Shown piece by piece: positions 53,466 to 63,988 of a DNA stretch of 64,000 nt. Below the pieces are notes generated by a model, which ran no database searches, was not told the DNA's origin, and saw nothing but the letters and a program-made list of their open reading frames with translations. The stretch's first letter is position 1. The number at the start of each line of letters is the position of its first letter. Made by a program: the position numbers and the translations under genes. The DNA is taken from positions 124,001-188,000 of the forward strand of contig NZ_VNFK01000001.1 in assembly GCF_007786235.1 (NCBI RefSeq), read 5' to 3'. This DNA is from Paenarthrobacter nitroguajacolicus (GTDB taxonomy: Bacteria; Actinomycetota; Actinomycetes; Actinomycetales; Micrococcaceae).

Positions 53466-54545
53466 ATGTCAGTCATGACCCTTCCTATCGCCAAGCCGTG
53501 GCTGTCCTCCCAAACCAACCAGGATCCCCGAGCAGCTACTGGCCGCCGTTTGAAGTGGGGCGTCGTTTCTACAGGCAACATCGCCAACAGTGTTTCGCAG
53601 GACCTGTCCTTGCTGGAAGATGCCGAGCTCTACGCCGTGAGCTCCCGGACCCAGGCTGCCGCGGACGCGTTCGCCAGTGCGGCCGGGTTCACCAAGGGCT
53701 ACGGCGACGACGGCGACGTGCCCGGCTACCAGCGGTTGTTCGACGATCCCGCTGTGGATGTGGTCTATGTGGCCACTCCCCATGCCCAACACTTCCAGAT
53801 CGCCGCGGCTGCCCTCCGTGCCGGCAAGCATGTCCTGTGCGAGAAAGCGCTCACCATCAACGCCCGTGAAGCCGCCGAACTGGTGAAACTGGCCCGGGAA
53901 AACAAAGTCTTCTTCATGGAGGCCGTGTGGAGCCGGTTCCTGCCGAGCATGCAGCGGGCCTTCGCGATCGCCGCGTCCGGGGAGCTCGGACAGATCCAAT
54001 GGGTGAGCGCCGACCTCGGTTTCCCCGCACCGTACGACCCCTCAGCCCGCATCTGGGCACTCAACGACGGTGGGGGCGCCCTCCTGGACCTGACCGTCTA
54101 CCCGTTGCTGTGGCCGTTGGGAACTCTGGGATTCCCGCAGTCGGTCACGGCGATCGGCACGCTCAACGAGGACGGCGTGGACACCCAGAACGCACTGACC
54201 CTGGGGTACGCCAATGGCGCGCAGGCGCAGCTGACGTCGTCCTTGATGGCCCACGGACCCAGGACCGCCACCGTCGCGGGCGGACTCGGCTTCCTGCAAA
54301 CAGTTGGCTCGGTGAACAACCCGCGCGAACTGATGATCCGTGTTGGCTGGGATGAGCCCCGCCACGAACGCTTCGACGTGGTGGGCATTGGCTACACGTA
54401 CGAACTTCGTGAAGTGACGCGGTGCGTACAGCAAGGATTGACCGAAAGCCCGGTCATGCCGCTGGAGGACTCCGTCAACGTCATGCGCCTGTTCGATGGC
54501 GTCAGGTCGCAATTGGGCATCCGCTACCCGAACGACGCACGGTGA
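53466..54545 (+). CDS. Gfo/Idh/MocA-family NAD(P)-dependent oxidoreductase
   Basis: 359 residues with an N-terminal Rossmann fold (KWGVVSTGNIANSVSQDL), VYVATPHAQHFQIAAAALRA and the conserved HVLCEKALTINAREA (Lys of the EKP-like motif). The C-terminal alpha/beta domain follows. Related to dihydrodiol or sugar dehydrogenases; the substrate is unknown. ATG at 53466 or 53475; GAGAGG favours the second. Confidence 0.88.
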   Translation: MSVMTLPIAKPWLSSQTNQDPRAATGRRLKWGVVSTGNIANSVSQDLSLLEDAELYAVSSRTQAAADAFASAAGFTKGYGDDGDVPGYQRLFDDPAVDVVYVATPHAQHFQIAAAALRAGKHVLCEKALTINAREAAELVKLARENKVFFMEAVWSRFLPSMQRAFAIAASGELGQIQWVSADLGFPAPYDPSARIWALNDGGGALLDLTVYPLLWPLGTLGFPQSVTAIGTLNEDGVDTQNALTLGYANGAQAQLTSSLMAHGPRTATVAGGLGFLQTVGSVNNPRELMIRVGWDEPRHERFDVVGIGYTYELREVTRCVQQGLTESPVMPLEDSVNVMRLFDGVRSQLGIRYPNDAR

Positions 54546-54560
54546 ATTAACTCGGGTGCG

Positions 54561-55001
54561 TTAACGACCTTGGCGGGCCGGTTGCCGTGCGAGCTTTCGG
54601 TCCAAAGAGAGCGCTCCAGGGCCAAGGAATATGAACGCCACGGAGATGGCGGCGTAGATGATCAGGAGTTCGGCGGTCACTCCTGCCTTGTCCGTGAGCA
54701 GCGGCTTGCCCGCCTCCGTTACGAACCAGATGCCGGCGAACATGATCGCCGCAAGGAACCCGGCCACGCGGGTCAGGGCGCCGAGAACCAGCAACAAGCC
54801 AAGGCCCAGCTCCCCCGCGATCACCAGCCAGGCCACGATCTCGGGCTTCTGCACACCCATGGCAGCGACCGACGCGGCGAACGCGGCATGACCGGCCATG
54901 AGCTTCTGGAAGCCATGGACCATGAGGAGCGCGCCGAACACCACGCGCAGGATGGTGACGCCGCGGGCGGAGGACTTGGGTGAGGGGTGAAGGAATTTCA
55001 C
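54561..55001 (-). CDS. DoxX-family membrane protein
   Basis: 146 residues with four hydrophobic helices (TILRVVFGALLMVHGFQKLM first), the layout of DoxX/YphA proteins. The start is GTG at 55001 (MKFLHPSPKSSARG); the longer open frame is probably not coding. Role unclear, possibly redox stress at the membrane. It converges with the oxidoreductase gene. Confidence 0.82.
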   Translation of the reverse strand: MKFLHPSPKSSARGVTILRVVFGALLMVHGFQKLMAGHAAFAASVAAMGVQKPEIVAWLVIAGELGLGLLLVLGALTRVAGFLAAIMFAGIWFVTEAGKPLLTDKAGVTAELLIIYAAISVAFIFLGPGALSLDRKLARQPARQGR

Positions 55002-55075
55002 CCGTCCCAATCTTCCATGCCGGGCGCTTCCAGCCAAACGGACGGTGCCACAAGGACCGCAGCCACCCCCGCTTG

Positions 55076-55747
55076 CTAGGACAGCAGCCCCGGGATGTCC
55101 TTGACGCCGTCCAAAATGTGGTGGTGCGGGTGCGCGGCGAGGTCGACGCGGCCCAGCTTCCCGGTCAGGACGCCGACGGCCGTGACGCCCGCATTGTTGG
55201 CGGCGGCGAGGTCGTTCACGGTGTCGCCTGCGGCGAGCACGGCGCGGACATCCTGCACCCCGGTCAGTTCCATGGCGCGATGGATCATGTGCGGCGCCGG
55301 CCGGCCGGCGGCTACGTCGTCGGAACACACGACGGCGTCCAGCAGGCTGTCGTCGTCGACTCGCCAGCCCAGGCGTTCCAAAAGCGGCTCAGCGACGTCG
55401 CGCGAGAAGCCCGTGGTCAGTGCCACCTTGACTCCCTTGCCGCGGAGTTCGCGGAACGCGTCCTCGACGCCGTCCAGCGCCACAGGTGGGTTGGCGTCGT
55501 AGAACTCGACGAGCAACTCCTTGAACCGGACGAAAGCGGCAGCCACTGTGGCCTGGTCCACAGTTCCACCTCCGGCTTCGATGAGCGCCGTGATGGCCTC
55601 CACCTTGTCAGCACCCATCCATTCCTGCACGGATTCGGGGGTGGTGGCTACGCCGGTCTCTTCAACGCAACGGGCCAGGGCAACATAGACGTCGCCGTGT
55701 TCGTCGATGGTGGTTCCGGCCATATCGCAGGCAACAAGCTGGATCAT
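55076..55747 (-). CDS. Phosphonatase-like HAD hydrolase (PhnX-related)
   Basis: 223 residues. HAD motif I is D8-MAGTT, with Ala at position 10 in place of the usual second Asp, exactly as in phosphonoacetaldehyde hydrolase (DWAGTT). Lys48 in WMGADKVEAITAL aligns with the imine-forming Lys of PhnX (MGLLKIDHVRAL). AGRPAPHMIHRAM and AAGDTVNDLAAANNAG complete the fold. It therefore probably cleaves the C-P bond of a phosphono-aldehyde. It overlaps the regulator gene by 4 bases and is divergent from the FAD oxidase and PhnDCE genes. Confidence 0.86.
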   Translation of the reverse strand: MIQLVACDMAGTTIDEHGDVYVALARCVEETGVATTPESVQEWMGADKVEAITALIEAGGGTVDQATVAAAFVRFKELLVEFYDANPPVALDGVEDAFRELRGKGVKVALTTGFSRDVAEPLLERLGWRVDDDSLLDAVVCSDDVAAGRPAPHMIHRAMELTGVQDVRAVLAAGDTVNDLAAANNAGVTAVGVLTGKLGRVDLAAHPHHHILDGVKDIPGLLS

Positions 55748-56511
55748 GGGGTGGCTCCTTCGGTGTGGATGCGGACCAGCGCGGCCCTGCGTTCCACGGT
55801 GTTGTCGATGGTGAAGTTGGTCAGTGCCGGCAGGTAGCGGTCCTCTGAATATTCGAGGGGCTGCCCATCGCCGGATCGGGTGATGCGGCGTTCGCGCAAC
55901 AGCGGAATGCCTTCGGGCTGCTCCAGCAGTTCGGCGTCCTCGTCGCTGGCCGCCACGGCGTCAATGGTGTGGCGTGCGCTGTGCAGATCAACCCCTTGCT
56001 CCTTGAGGAACGCGAAGATGGACCCCGAGTCGGTATCGAAGTCGAACAGTTTCCGGCCCACCTCCAGGACGAACGTGGTCCGTTCAATCATGGCCGGCAC
56101 CTCATCCAGGTAGCGGACGCGGAGGACCTCCACCACGGTGGTTCCCGGCATCAGCCCCAGGGCCTCGGCAGCTTCCGGGCTTGCTTCGCGGCGGGCGACC
56201 TCCAGGGTCCGTTGGCCGGGCTTCTTGCCGATTCCACGGGCCCACTCGGTGAAGGAGTTGAACGTGGAGAACGACTGCGACGGCACGGACGAACGCACCA
56301 TGGGGGGACGCCCACGGCCGCCCGTCACTGCGCCCTCGGAACGGAGGAACGCAAGAGCTTGGCGGATGGGTCCGCGGGAAGTTCCGAACTCGCGGCACAA
56401 CTCGGCCTCGCTGGGCAGCTGGAAACCCGGAGGCCAGTCACCGTTGGTGATTCGGCGCATGAATTCTTCGCTAAGCCTGACGTGAAGGGGTGCGTTCTGC
56501 TGAGTGCTCAC
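55744..56511 (-). CDS. GntR-family (HutC/UTRA) transcriptional regulator
   Basis: 255 residues: N-terminal wHTH (ITNGDWPPGFQLPSEAELCREFGTSRGPIRQAL) and C-terminal UTRA ligand domain (PLLRERRITRSGDGQPLEYSE). GTG at 56511 is taken as the start: TATTAT (56523-56518) ends 6 bases before it, so the mRNA would be leaderless. An operator-like sequence overlaps this -10. The gene is coupled to the phosphonatase-like gene. It should control the divergent phosphonate operon. Confidence 0.87.
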   Translation of the reverse strand: MSTQQNAPLHVRLSEEFMRRITNGDWPPGFQLPSEAELCREFGTSRGPIRQALAFLRSEGAVTGGRGRPPMVRSSVPSQSFSTFNSFTEWARGIGKKPGQRTLEVARREASPEAAEALGLMPGTTVVEVLRVRYLDEVPAMIERTTFVLEVGRKLFDFDTDSGSIFAFLKEQGVDLHSARHTIDAVAASDEDAELLEQPEGIPLLRERRITRSGDGQPLEYSEDRYLPALTNFTIDNTVERRAALVRIHTEGATP

Positions 56512-56512
56512 C

Positions 56513-56528
56513 AGTTGATAATACAAGT
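56513..56528. promoter_or_regulatory. GntR-regulator operator, copy 1 (imperfect)
   Basis: AGTTGATAATACAAGT, matching the perfect palindrome at 56612-56627 at 12 of 16 positions. It overlaps the -10 of the regulator gene itself, so autorepression is likely. Confidence 0.6.
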
Positions 56529-56611
56529 CTCGCGTGATGGAAACACTGGATTTGAAAGGCTGGAGATGAACTTGGCATTAACTCAAATGAACAGAATTTA
56601 AAATCAGGTTA

Positions 56612-56627
56612 ACTTGTATATACAAGT
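56612..56627. promoter_or_regulatory. GntR-regulator operator, copy 2 (perfect palindrome)
   Basis: ACTTGTATATACAAGT, a perfect 16-base palindrome 11 bases upstream of the longest possible start of the FAD oxidase gene. It contains TATATA, so it probably covers the -10 of the phosphonate operon. Only a GntR-type regulator is coded next to it. Confidence 0.72.
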
Positions 56628-56638
56628 GCCATTTTGGC

Positions 56639-57892
56639 TTGATTCCCCTCGATCCAGCAGCCAATCTCAATGGTGTGAACAACCCAAGCACCTCCCCCAC
56701 ACCCTTCAACAACGGCGCCAGCCAGCCCACCGACGTCGTGATTGTTGGCGCTGGAATTGTTGGCCTGGCTCATGCCGCGCACGCTGTTGCCAACGGCCTG
56801 ACCGTGACCATCGTTGACCGTGACCACCACGCCGCCGGCGCCTCCGTCCGCAACTTCGGTCATTGCTGCATCACCGCCCAGTCCGGCGAACTGTACGAAC
56901 TCGCGCAGACCTCCCGGAAGTATTGGCTCGAGTTCGCCGAGCAGGCCGGCTTCTGGGCTTCGGAGGCCGGCGCCGTCGTGCTCGCCCGCACCGAAGCCGA
57001 GATGAACGTCCTCCGCGAACTCTCCGCCGTCCGCGAGCCTGGCCAGGTGGAGCTGCTTACGCCGAAGGAGACACGCGAACGGTTGGGTTCTTCGGCTTCA
57101 GTCGCTGGCGAGACGCACGACGACGCCGGTACTTCGGGCGCAGGATGGCCCGGGCTCGTAGGTGGCGCCTTCCTCCGGGACGACCTCCGCGTCGACCCCC
57201 GGACCACGGTCGCAACGTTGGCCGAATGGCTAAGCCAGCAGTCCGGCGTCGAACTTCACTGGAACACTGCGGCGCTGGGCTTCAGCCAAGCCGCGGACGG
57301 TGTCACCGTGATGACCTCGCGCGGCGAGCTGCGTGCAAAGCAGGTGTTCGTATGCGTCGGCCACGATGTGGACTACCTGTTCCCTGACCTGGCCGTTGAA
57401 CACCAAATCCAGCGGTGCGCGCTGCAGATGTCATTGGCAGCCAAACCGGCTGGCGCCGACTTTGCACCGGCCGTTCTCACGGCAACCTCCATGCTCCGTT
57501 ACCCGGCCTTCACGGATATGCCCGCCGCTGCCGCCCTCCGTTCCGAGGTGTTGGAGAACCAGCCGGAACTGCTGGACATCGGTGCCAACGTCATGTTCAC
57601 GCAGCGCCCCGACGGGACCATCATCCTGGGCGACTCGCACCACTACCACCGGACGGCCGATCCGTTCCTGGATGAAGCCGTCACCACCACCCTCAACACA
57701 GAAATCACCAGCAGGATCGGCGAGCCCCTGGAGATCATCCAGCGCTGGCAGGGTGTTTACGCATCTTCTGCCATCGCGCCCATCCTGGTCCGCGAAATCC
57801 AGCCAGGCGTCACGGTGGTGTCCGTAACCTCCGGCGTCGGTATGACCCTGTCCTTCGGCCTGGCACACCGCAACGTGTCGCGCTTGTCCTGA
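56639..57892 (+). CDS. FAD-dependent oxidoreductase of the phosphonate-associated TIGR03364 group
   Basis: 417 residues from the TTG at 56639, or 405 from a GTG at 56675; neither has a ribosome-binding site, so the start is uncertain. FAD fold VVIVGAGIVGLAHAAHAVANG, then ASVRNFGHCCITAQSGELYE, and a C-terminal DAO-type domain. Proteins of this kind are repeatedly found beside PhnX-like hydrolases and are thought to deaminate an aminophosphonate to the aldehyde. That is what this neighbourhood shows. It is the first gene of the operon with PhnDCE. Confidence 0.82.
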   Translation: MIPLDPAANLNGVNNPSTSPTPFNNGASQPTDVVIVGAGIVGLAHAAHAVANGLTVTIVDRDHHAAGASVRNFGHCCITAQSGELYELAQTSRKYWLEFAEQAGFWASEAGAVVLARTEAEMNVLRELSAVREPGQVELLTPKETRERLGSSASVAGETHDDAGTSGAGWPGLVGGAFLRDDLRVDPRTTVATLAEWLSQQSGVELHWNTAALGFSQAADGVTVMTSRGELRAKQVFVCVGHDVDYLFPDLAVEHQIQRCALQMSLAAKPAGADFAPAVLTATSMLRYPAFTDMPAAAALRSEVLENQPELLDIGANVMFTQRPDGTIILGDSHHYHRTADPFLDEAVTTTLNTEITSRIGEPLEIIQRWQGVYASSAIAPILVREIQPGVTVVSVTSGVGMTLSFGLAHRNVSRLS

Positions 57893-57934
57893 ATTTTCCC
57901 GTTCTCCCCGCCCTCCCTTCGCATAAGGATTCCC

Positions 57935-58849
57935 ATGAAAACCACGCTCTTCACCGGTTCCGCGCTTGCCCTGGCCACCGTCCTGGCATTGACAGCCTGT
58001 GGCGGCTCAGCCCAATCCTCTCCTGAGGCGACCTCGGCCACCTGCCCCAACGGCGAGATCAAGTTCGGCATCGAGCCCTATGAGGACCCGGCCAAGTTGA
58101 AGCCCGCCTACGACGTCCTCGCCGCCGCCCTCGCCAAGAAGCTTGAATGCCCTGTCAGCGTCCAGGTGGTTGAGGACTACGCTGCCGAGGTCCTGGCGAT
58201 GCGCAACGGCAAGCTGGACCTGGGCCAGTTCGGTCCGTTGGGCTACGTGTTCGCGGACGCCAAGGCCGGCGCCGAGCCGCTGGTGTCCTTCGGCACCGCC
58301 GAGAAGGAACTCAGCTCGTACACCGCGGGCATTTGGGTTCCCAAGGACAGCACCATCCAGGCCATCGGAGACCTGAAGGGCAAGTCGCTGGCACTGGGCA
58401 GTGTCGGGTCCACGTCGGGCGATGTGCTGCCGCGCTTCGGCCTCCGTAAAGCCGGAATCGCCGACGCCGACATCACCGTGGACTACACCGGGGGCCACCC
58501 CGAAGCACTCCTGGCACTAACCAACGGCAAGGTGGACGCTGCCCAGATCAACTCCCAGACGCTGGCCACAGCCATCGCAGCGGGCACGTTCACCAAGGAC
58601 GACTTCCGGCAGGTGTGGACCTCCGAGCCCATCCCGAACGACCCCATTACCGTCCGTGGAGATGCCGCACCTGAGTTCAAGGCCGCGGTGAAAGACGCCT
58701 TCCTGAGCTTGGACCCCGCGGATGTGGCCAAGGTGGGCGAGTTCCTGGACGTCACCCCTCCGGGCCCGCTGCTGGAGGTCACCAAGGACAACTACACGCC
58801 GCTGTTCGAGCTCGCCGAGACCATGGGCCTTACCGAGAAGGATCTGTAG
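57935..58849 (+). CDS. phnD: Phosphonate-binding lipoprotein
   Basis: 304 residues with signal peptide and lipobox LALTACG. The mature part begins CPNGEIKFGIEPYEDPAKLK and contains MRNGKLDLGQFGPLGYVFA and PKDSTIQAIGDLKGKSLALG, all usual for PhnD/PtxB proteins. ATG at 57935 with AAGGA six bases upstream. The range of ligands is unknown; an aminophosphonate fits the operon. Its stop overlaps the next GTG by one base. Confidence 0.9.
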   Translation: MKTTLFTGSALALATVLALTACGGSAQSSPEATSATCPNGEIKFGIEPYEDPAKLKPAYDVLAAALAKKLECPVSVQVVEDYAAEVLAMRNGKLDLGQFGPLGYVFADAKAGAEPLVSFGTAEKELSSYTAGIWVPKDSTIQAIGDLKGKSLALGSVGSTSGDVLPRFGLRKAGIADADITVDYTGGHPEALLALTNGKVDAAQINSQTLATAIAAGTFTKDDFRQVWTSEPIPNDPITVRGDAAPEFKAAVKDAFLSLDPADVAKVGEFLDVTPPGPLLEVTKDNYTPLFELAETMGLTEKDL

Positions 58850-59613
58850 TGACTGACCCACTCCTCTCCGTCCAAGGATTGCGCAAGTCCTTCGGTGGCC
58901 GGACCGTCCTGAAGGGCGTGGACTTCTCCGTCGCCGCAGGCGAAGTGGTCGCTTTCCTCGGCGCGAACGGCTCGGGCAAGTCCACCACCCTCCGCTGCGT
59001 CATGGGTATCACCGCCCCGGACGCCGGCACCATCAGCATCGCGGAAACCGCCTTGGACTCGTTGCAAGGCCGTAATCTGCAGGAGGCCCGGCAACGGATG
59101 GCCATGATCTTCCAAAAGATCCACCTCATCCCCCGCCGCACAGCCTTGGACAACGTGTGCGCCGGCGCCCTCGCCCGCATTCCCACCGTCCGTTCACTGA
59201 CGCCAATGCTGTTCCCTGCCGATGTTCAGCAGGAAGCCCTTGATTGCCTGGACCGCGTGGGCCTGGCAGACCGTGCCTTCGACCGCGTCGGCCGCCTCTC
59301 CGGCGGACAGCAGCAGCGCGTGGCCGTAGCCCGGGCACTCTGCCAGCGGGCCGACGTCGTACTTGCCGACGAGCCCGTGTCCGCACTGGACCCGCACGCC
59401 GCCGAGCAAGTCATGGCCTTGCTCCGCGAACTCGCCCACTCGGAAGGGCTGGCCGTAGCCGCGGTGCTGCACCAGCCGGACCTCGCGCTGCGCTACGCCG
59501 ACAGGTCCATCGGGCTGCTCCAAGGCTCCATGACCTTCGACCTCCCCTCCACGGAGATCACGGCCGATCACCTCGACACGTTGTACGCCCCGGACAGGAA
59601 CATCGCAGCATGA
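58849..59613 (+). CDS. phnC: Phosphonate importer ATP-binding protein
   Basis: 254 residues: Walker A GANGSGKST, Q-loop IFQKIHLIPRRT, signature LSGGQQQRVAVARAL, Walker B VVLADEPVSALD, H-loop VLHQPD. It starts with GTG overlapping the phnD stop (TAGTG) and ends by overlapping the phnE ATG. Typical of PhnC. Confidence 0.91.
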   Translation: MTDPLLSVQGLRKSFGGRTVLKGVDFSVAAGEVVAFLGANGSGKSTTLRCVMGITAPDAGTISIAETALDSLQGRNLQEARQRMAMIFQKIHLIPRRTALDNVCAGALARIPTVRSLTPMLFPADVQQEALDCLDRVGLADRAFDRVGRLSGGQQQRVAVARALCQRADVVLADEPVSALDPHAAEQVMALLRELAHSEGLAVAAVLHQPDLALRYADRSIGLLQGSMTFDLPSTEITADHLDTLYAPDRNIAA

Positions 59614-60464
59614 CACCCCATACCCTGAACCCAGCCGTCGCGCGCCGGGACTCAAGCAGCAAGGCCCGCGTGGCACTGATCCGCCCGAAGAAGCCCCTGC
59701 GGTGGATCACGACGGCGGCAGTGGTTGCCGCCGTCGTCGGACTGCATGCTGTGGCCATCGAAGGGACGGACTTCAAACCCGAACTGCTGGTGGACGGCTG
59801 GAAAGGCATGGCCGCCTTCATCGGCGATGCCTTTCCGCCGGACCTCAGCTGGGACCGCACGATTCGCCCCGGCCTCGAAGCCACGCTGGTGACCCTGTGG
59901 ATCGGCCTGCTGGGCACCACGTTGTCTGTACCGTTTGCCCTGCTCCTGGCAGCGCTTGCCGCGGAGAACACCACCCCGCACCGGCTGGTGTACCAAGCCG
60001 CGCGTGCCGTGTTGTCCTTCTTCCGTGCCGTACCGGACATCGTGTTCGCGCTGATCTTCGTGACCGCCGTGGGCCTTGGTCCATTCGCGGGCGTGCTGGC
60101 CCTGATCTGCCACAACACGGGCGTGATGGGGAAACTGTGGGCGGAATCGATGGAAGAGATCGACGCCGGGCCGCAGGAAGCACTGCGAACAGCGGGCGCC
60201 AACCGGATCCAACAGGTAGCCAATGCCACGCTGCCCATGGTGGTCCCGCAATTCGTGGGCTTGCTGCTCTACCGCTTCGACGTCAACGTGCGGTCCTCGC
60301 TGGTCCTGGGCCTGGTGGGCGCTGGCGGTATCGGGCTCCTGATCAACCAGTCCATCAAGTCGTTCCAGTTCGACTCCATGCTCACGCACATCCTGATCGT
60401 GTTGGTGCTGATCATCGTGGTGGATCAGTTCTCTGCGTGGATCCGCAGGCGCCTGGCTGCGTAA
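59610..60464 (+). CDS. phnE: Phosphonate importer permease
   Basis: 284 residues. One N-terminal helix, then five more with the EAA-type loop EALRTAGANRIQQVANATLP and RFDVNVRSSLVLGLVGAGGIG near the C-terminus, as in PhnE. ATG at 59610 overlaps the phnC stop (ATGA). It completes the ABC importer. The following 82 bases contain no hairpin, so the next gene may be in the same transcript. Confidence 0.9.
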   Translation: MTPHTLNPAVARRDSSSKARVALIRPKKPLRWITTAAVVAAVVGLHAVAIEGTDFKPELLVDGWKGMAAFIGDAFPPDLSWDRTIRPGLEATLVTLWIGLLGTTLSVPFALLLAALAAENTTPHRLVYQAARAVLSFFRAVPDIVFALIFVTAVGLGPFAGVLALICHNTGVMGKLWAESMEEIDAGPQEALRTAGANRIQQVANATLPMVVPQFVGLLLYRFDVNVRSSLVLGLVGAGGIGLLINQSIKSFQFDSMLTHILIVLVLIIVVDQFSAWIRRRLAA

Positions 60465-60546
60465 CCTTCAGGCTTCGGGGGCAGAATGGGAGGTGGCCCT
60501 GATTGGGGCCGTGGTTTGAGTCCCGGACGTTGTGGATGGAGCAGGC

Positions 60547-61656
60547 ATGCAGGTTGACGTTGTAGTTGTTGGCGGAGGAGCCATGGGATCGGCGGCCGCA
60601 TGGCAACTCGCCCGGTCCGGCCGATCGGTGGTTCTGTTGGAGCAGTTCGAGGCCGGGCACCACATCGGCGCCTCCCATGGCGCCACCCGCAACTTCAACA
60701 CCGCCTACGTCGAGGCCGATTACCTGGACCTCTTGGCAGAGTCCAAGACACTCTGGGACGAGCTCGCCGCCGAGCACGGCGCGCCGCTCCTGGACATGGT
60801 GGGACTGGCCAACCACGGCAACCTCCCGCGGCTGCAACAAGTCCGCGAAGCCCACGAGGCACGCGGCATCGAAAGCTACTTCATCTCCGCCGACGAAGCC
60901 GCCAACCGCTGGCTGGGCATGAACTTTGCCACCGACGTGCTCTTCGTCCCGGGATCGGGCCGCATCCGCTCGGCAGATGCCCTGGTAGCCCTGCGGAAGT
61001 CCGCCGAGTCTCACGGCGCGGTCTTCAAATACTCGACGCCGGTCCGCGACATCCGCGTCACCGGCGGCGAATCAGTGGTGGTGGTCACCGAGGAAACCGA
61101 ATACACAGCCCATCGTGTGGTGGTCACCGCCGGTGCATGGACCCCCAAGCTCATCGGAAAACTCACGGATCTGCCCGCGTTGGTCGTGACGCAGGAGCAG
61201 CCGGCCCACTTCACTCCCACGGACAACACGCTGGTGTGGCCGAGCTTCAACCACAGCCCGGACCCCGATCCGAACAACGAACTGTATGAGTACTGGTACA
61301 GCCCCGTGTACGGCATGCTCACCCCCGGCGAGGGCGTCAAGGCCGGCTGGCACGGTGTCGGCCCCGTCATGGACCCCGACGAGCGCACGTTCGAGCCCAT
61401 TCCCCACCAGCTCGAAGCGTTGGTGCGGTACGCCGAGGAGTGGCTTCCCGGCGTCGACCCCTCCACCGCGGTTCCCATCAGCTGCACCTACACCACCACG
61501 CCCACTGAGGACTTTGTGCTGGACCGCTTCGGTCCGCTGGTGGTGGGCGCTGGTTTCTCCGGCCACGGTTTCAAGTTCACGCCGGCTATTGGGCGGGTGC
61601 TGAAGGACATCGTCGACGGCGGCGTGGCACCTGGGCGGTTCCACGCCGAGCGCTAG
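60547..61656 (+). CDS. Sarcosine/N-methyl amino acid oxidase-type FAD enzyme (SolA/MSOX group)
   Basis: 369 residues. FAD fold VVVVGGGAMGSAAAWQLA, ASHGATRNFNTAYVEADYL, and SCTYTTTPTEDFVLDRFGP in which Cys313 matches the covalent FAD attachment site of monomeric sarcosine oxidase. It should oxidise an N-methyl or secondary amine. ATG at 60547 is preferred; GGAG lies 6 bases upstream, while the GTG at 60532 adds only five residues. Beside the phosphonate genes it may process N-alkylated aminophosphonates; this is inference. It ends at a palindromic repeat. Confidence 0.85.
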   Translation: MQVDVVVVGGGAMGSAAAWQLARSGRSVVLLEQFEAGHHIGASHGATRNFNTAYVEADYLDLLAESKTLWDELAAEHGAPLLDMVGLANHGNLPRLQQVREAHEARGIESYFISADEAANRWLGMNFATDVLFVPGSGRIRSADALVALRKSAESHGAVFKYSTPVRDIRVTGGESVVVVTEETEYTAHRVVVTAGAWTPKLIGKLTDLPALVVTQEQPAHFTPTDNTLVWPSFNHSPDPDPNNELYEYWYSPVYGMLTPGEGVKAGWHGVGPVMDPDERTFEPIPHQLEALVRYAEEWLPGVDPSTAVPISCTYTTTPTEDFVLDRFGPLVVGAGFSGHGFKFTPAIGRVLKDIVDGGVAPGRFHAER

Positions 61657-61719
61657 GAGTTTTAGTACAGCTAATGCCCCCAAGACGGTGTCTTAGGGGC
61701 ATTAGCTGTACACAAACTC
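61657..61719. repeat. Dispersed palindromic repeat, family A, copy 2 (63 bp)
   Basis: 24-base arms (61657-61680 and 61696-61719; begins GAGTTTTAGTACAGC) pair with two mismatches, and the loop contains AAGAC-GGT-GTCTT, so nearly the whole element is one stem. It matches 24328-24390 at 48 of 63 positions without gaps. It fills the gap between the two convergent stop codons at 61656 and 61724. Confidence 0.82.
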
Positions 61720-61723
61720 GAGG

Positions 61724-63988
<2,265 letters not shown>

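Noticed and set aside
54561..55328. Long N-terminal extension of the DoxX gene up to 55328
   Set aside because: The extra part is Arg/Pro/Gly-rich, overlaps the phosphonatase-like gene and would block the normal membrane topology.
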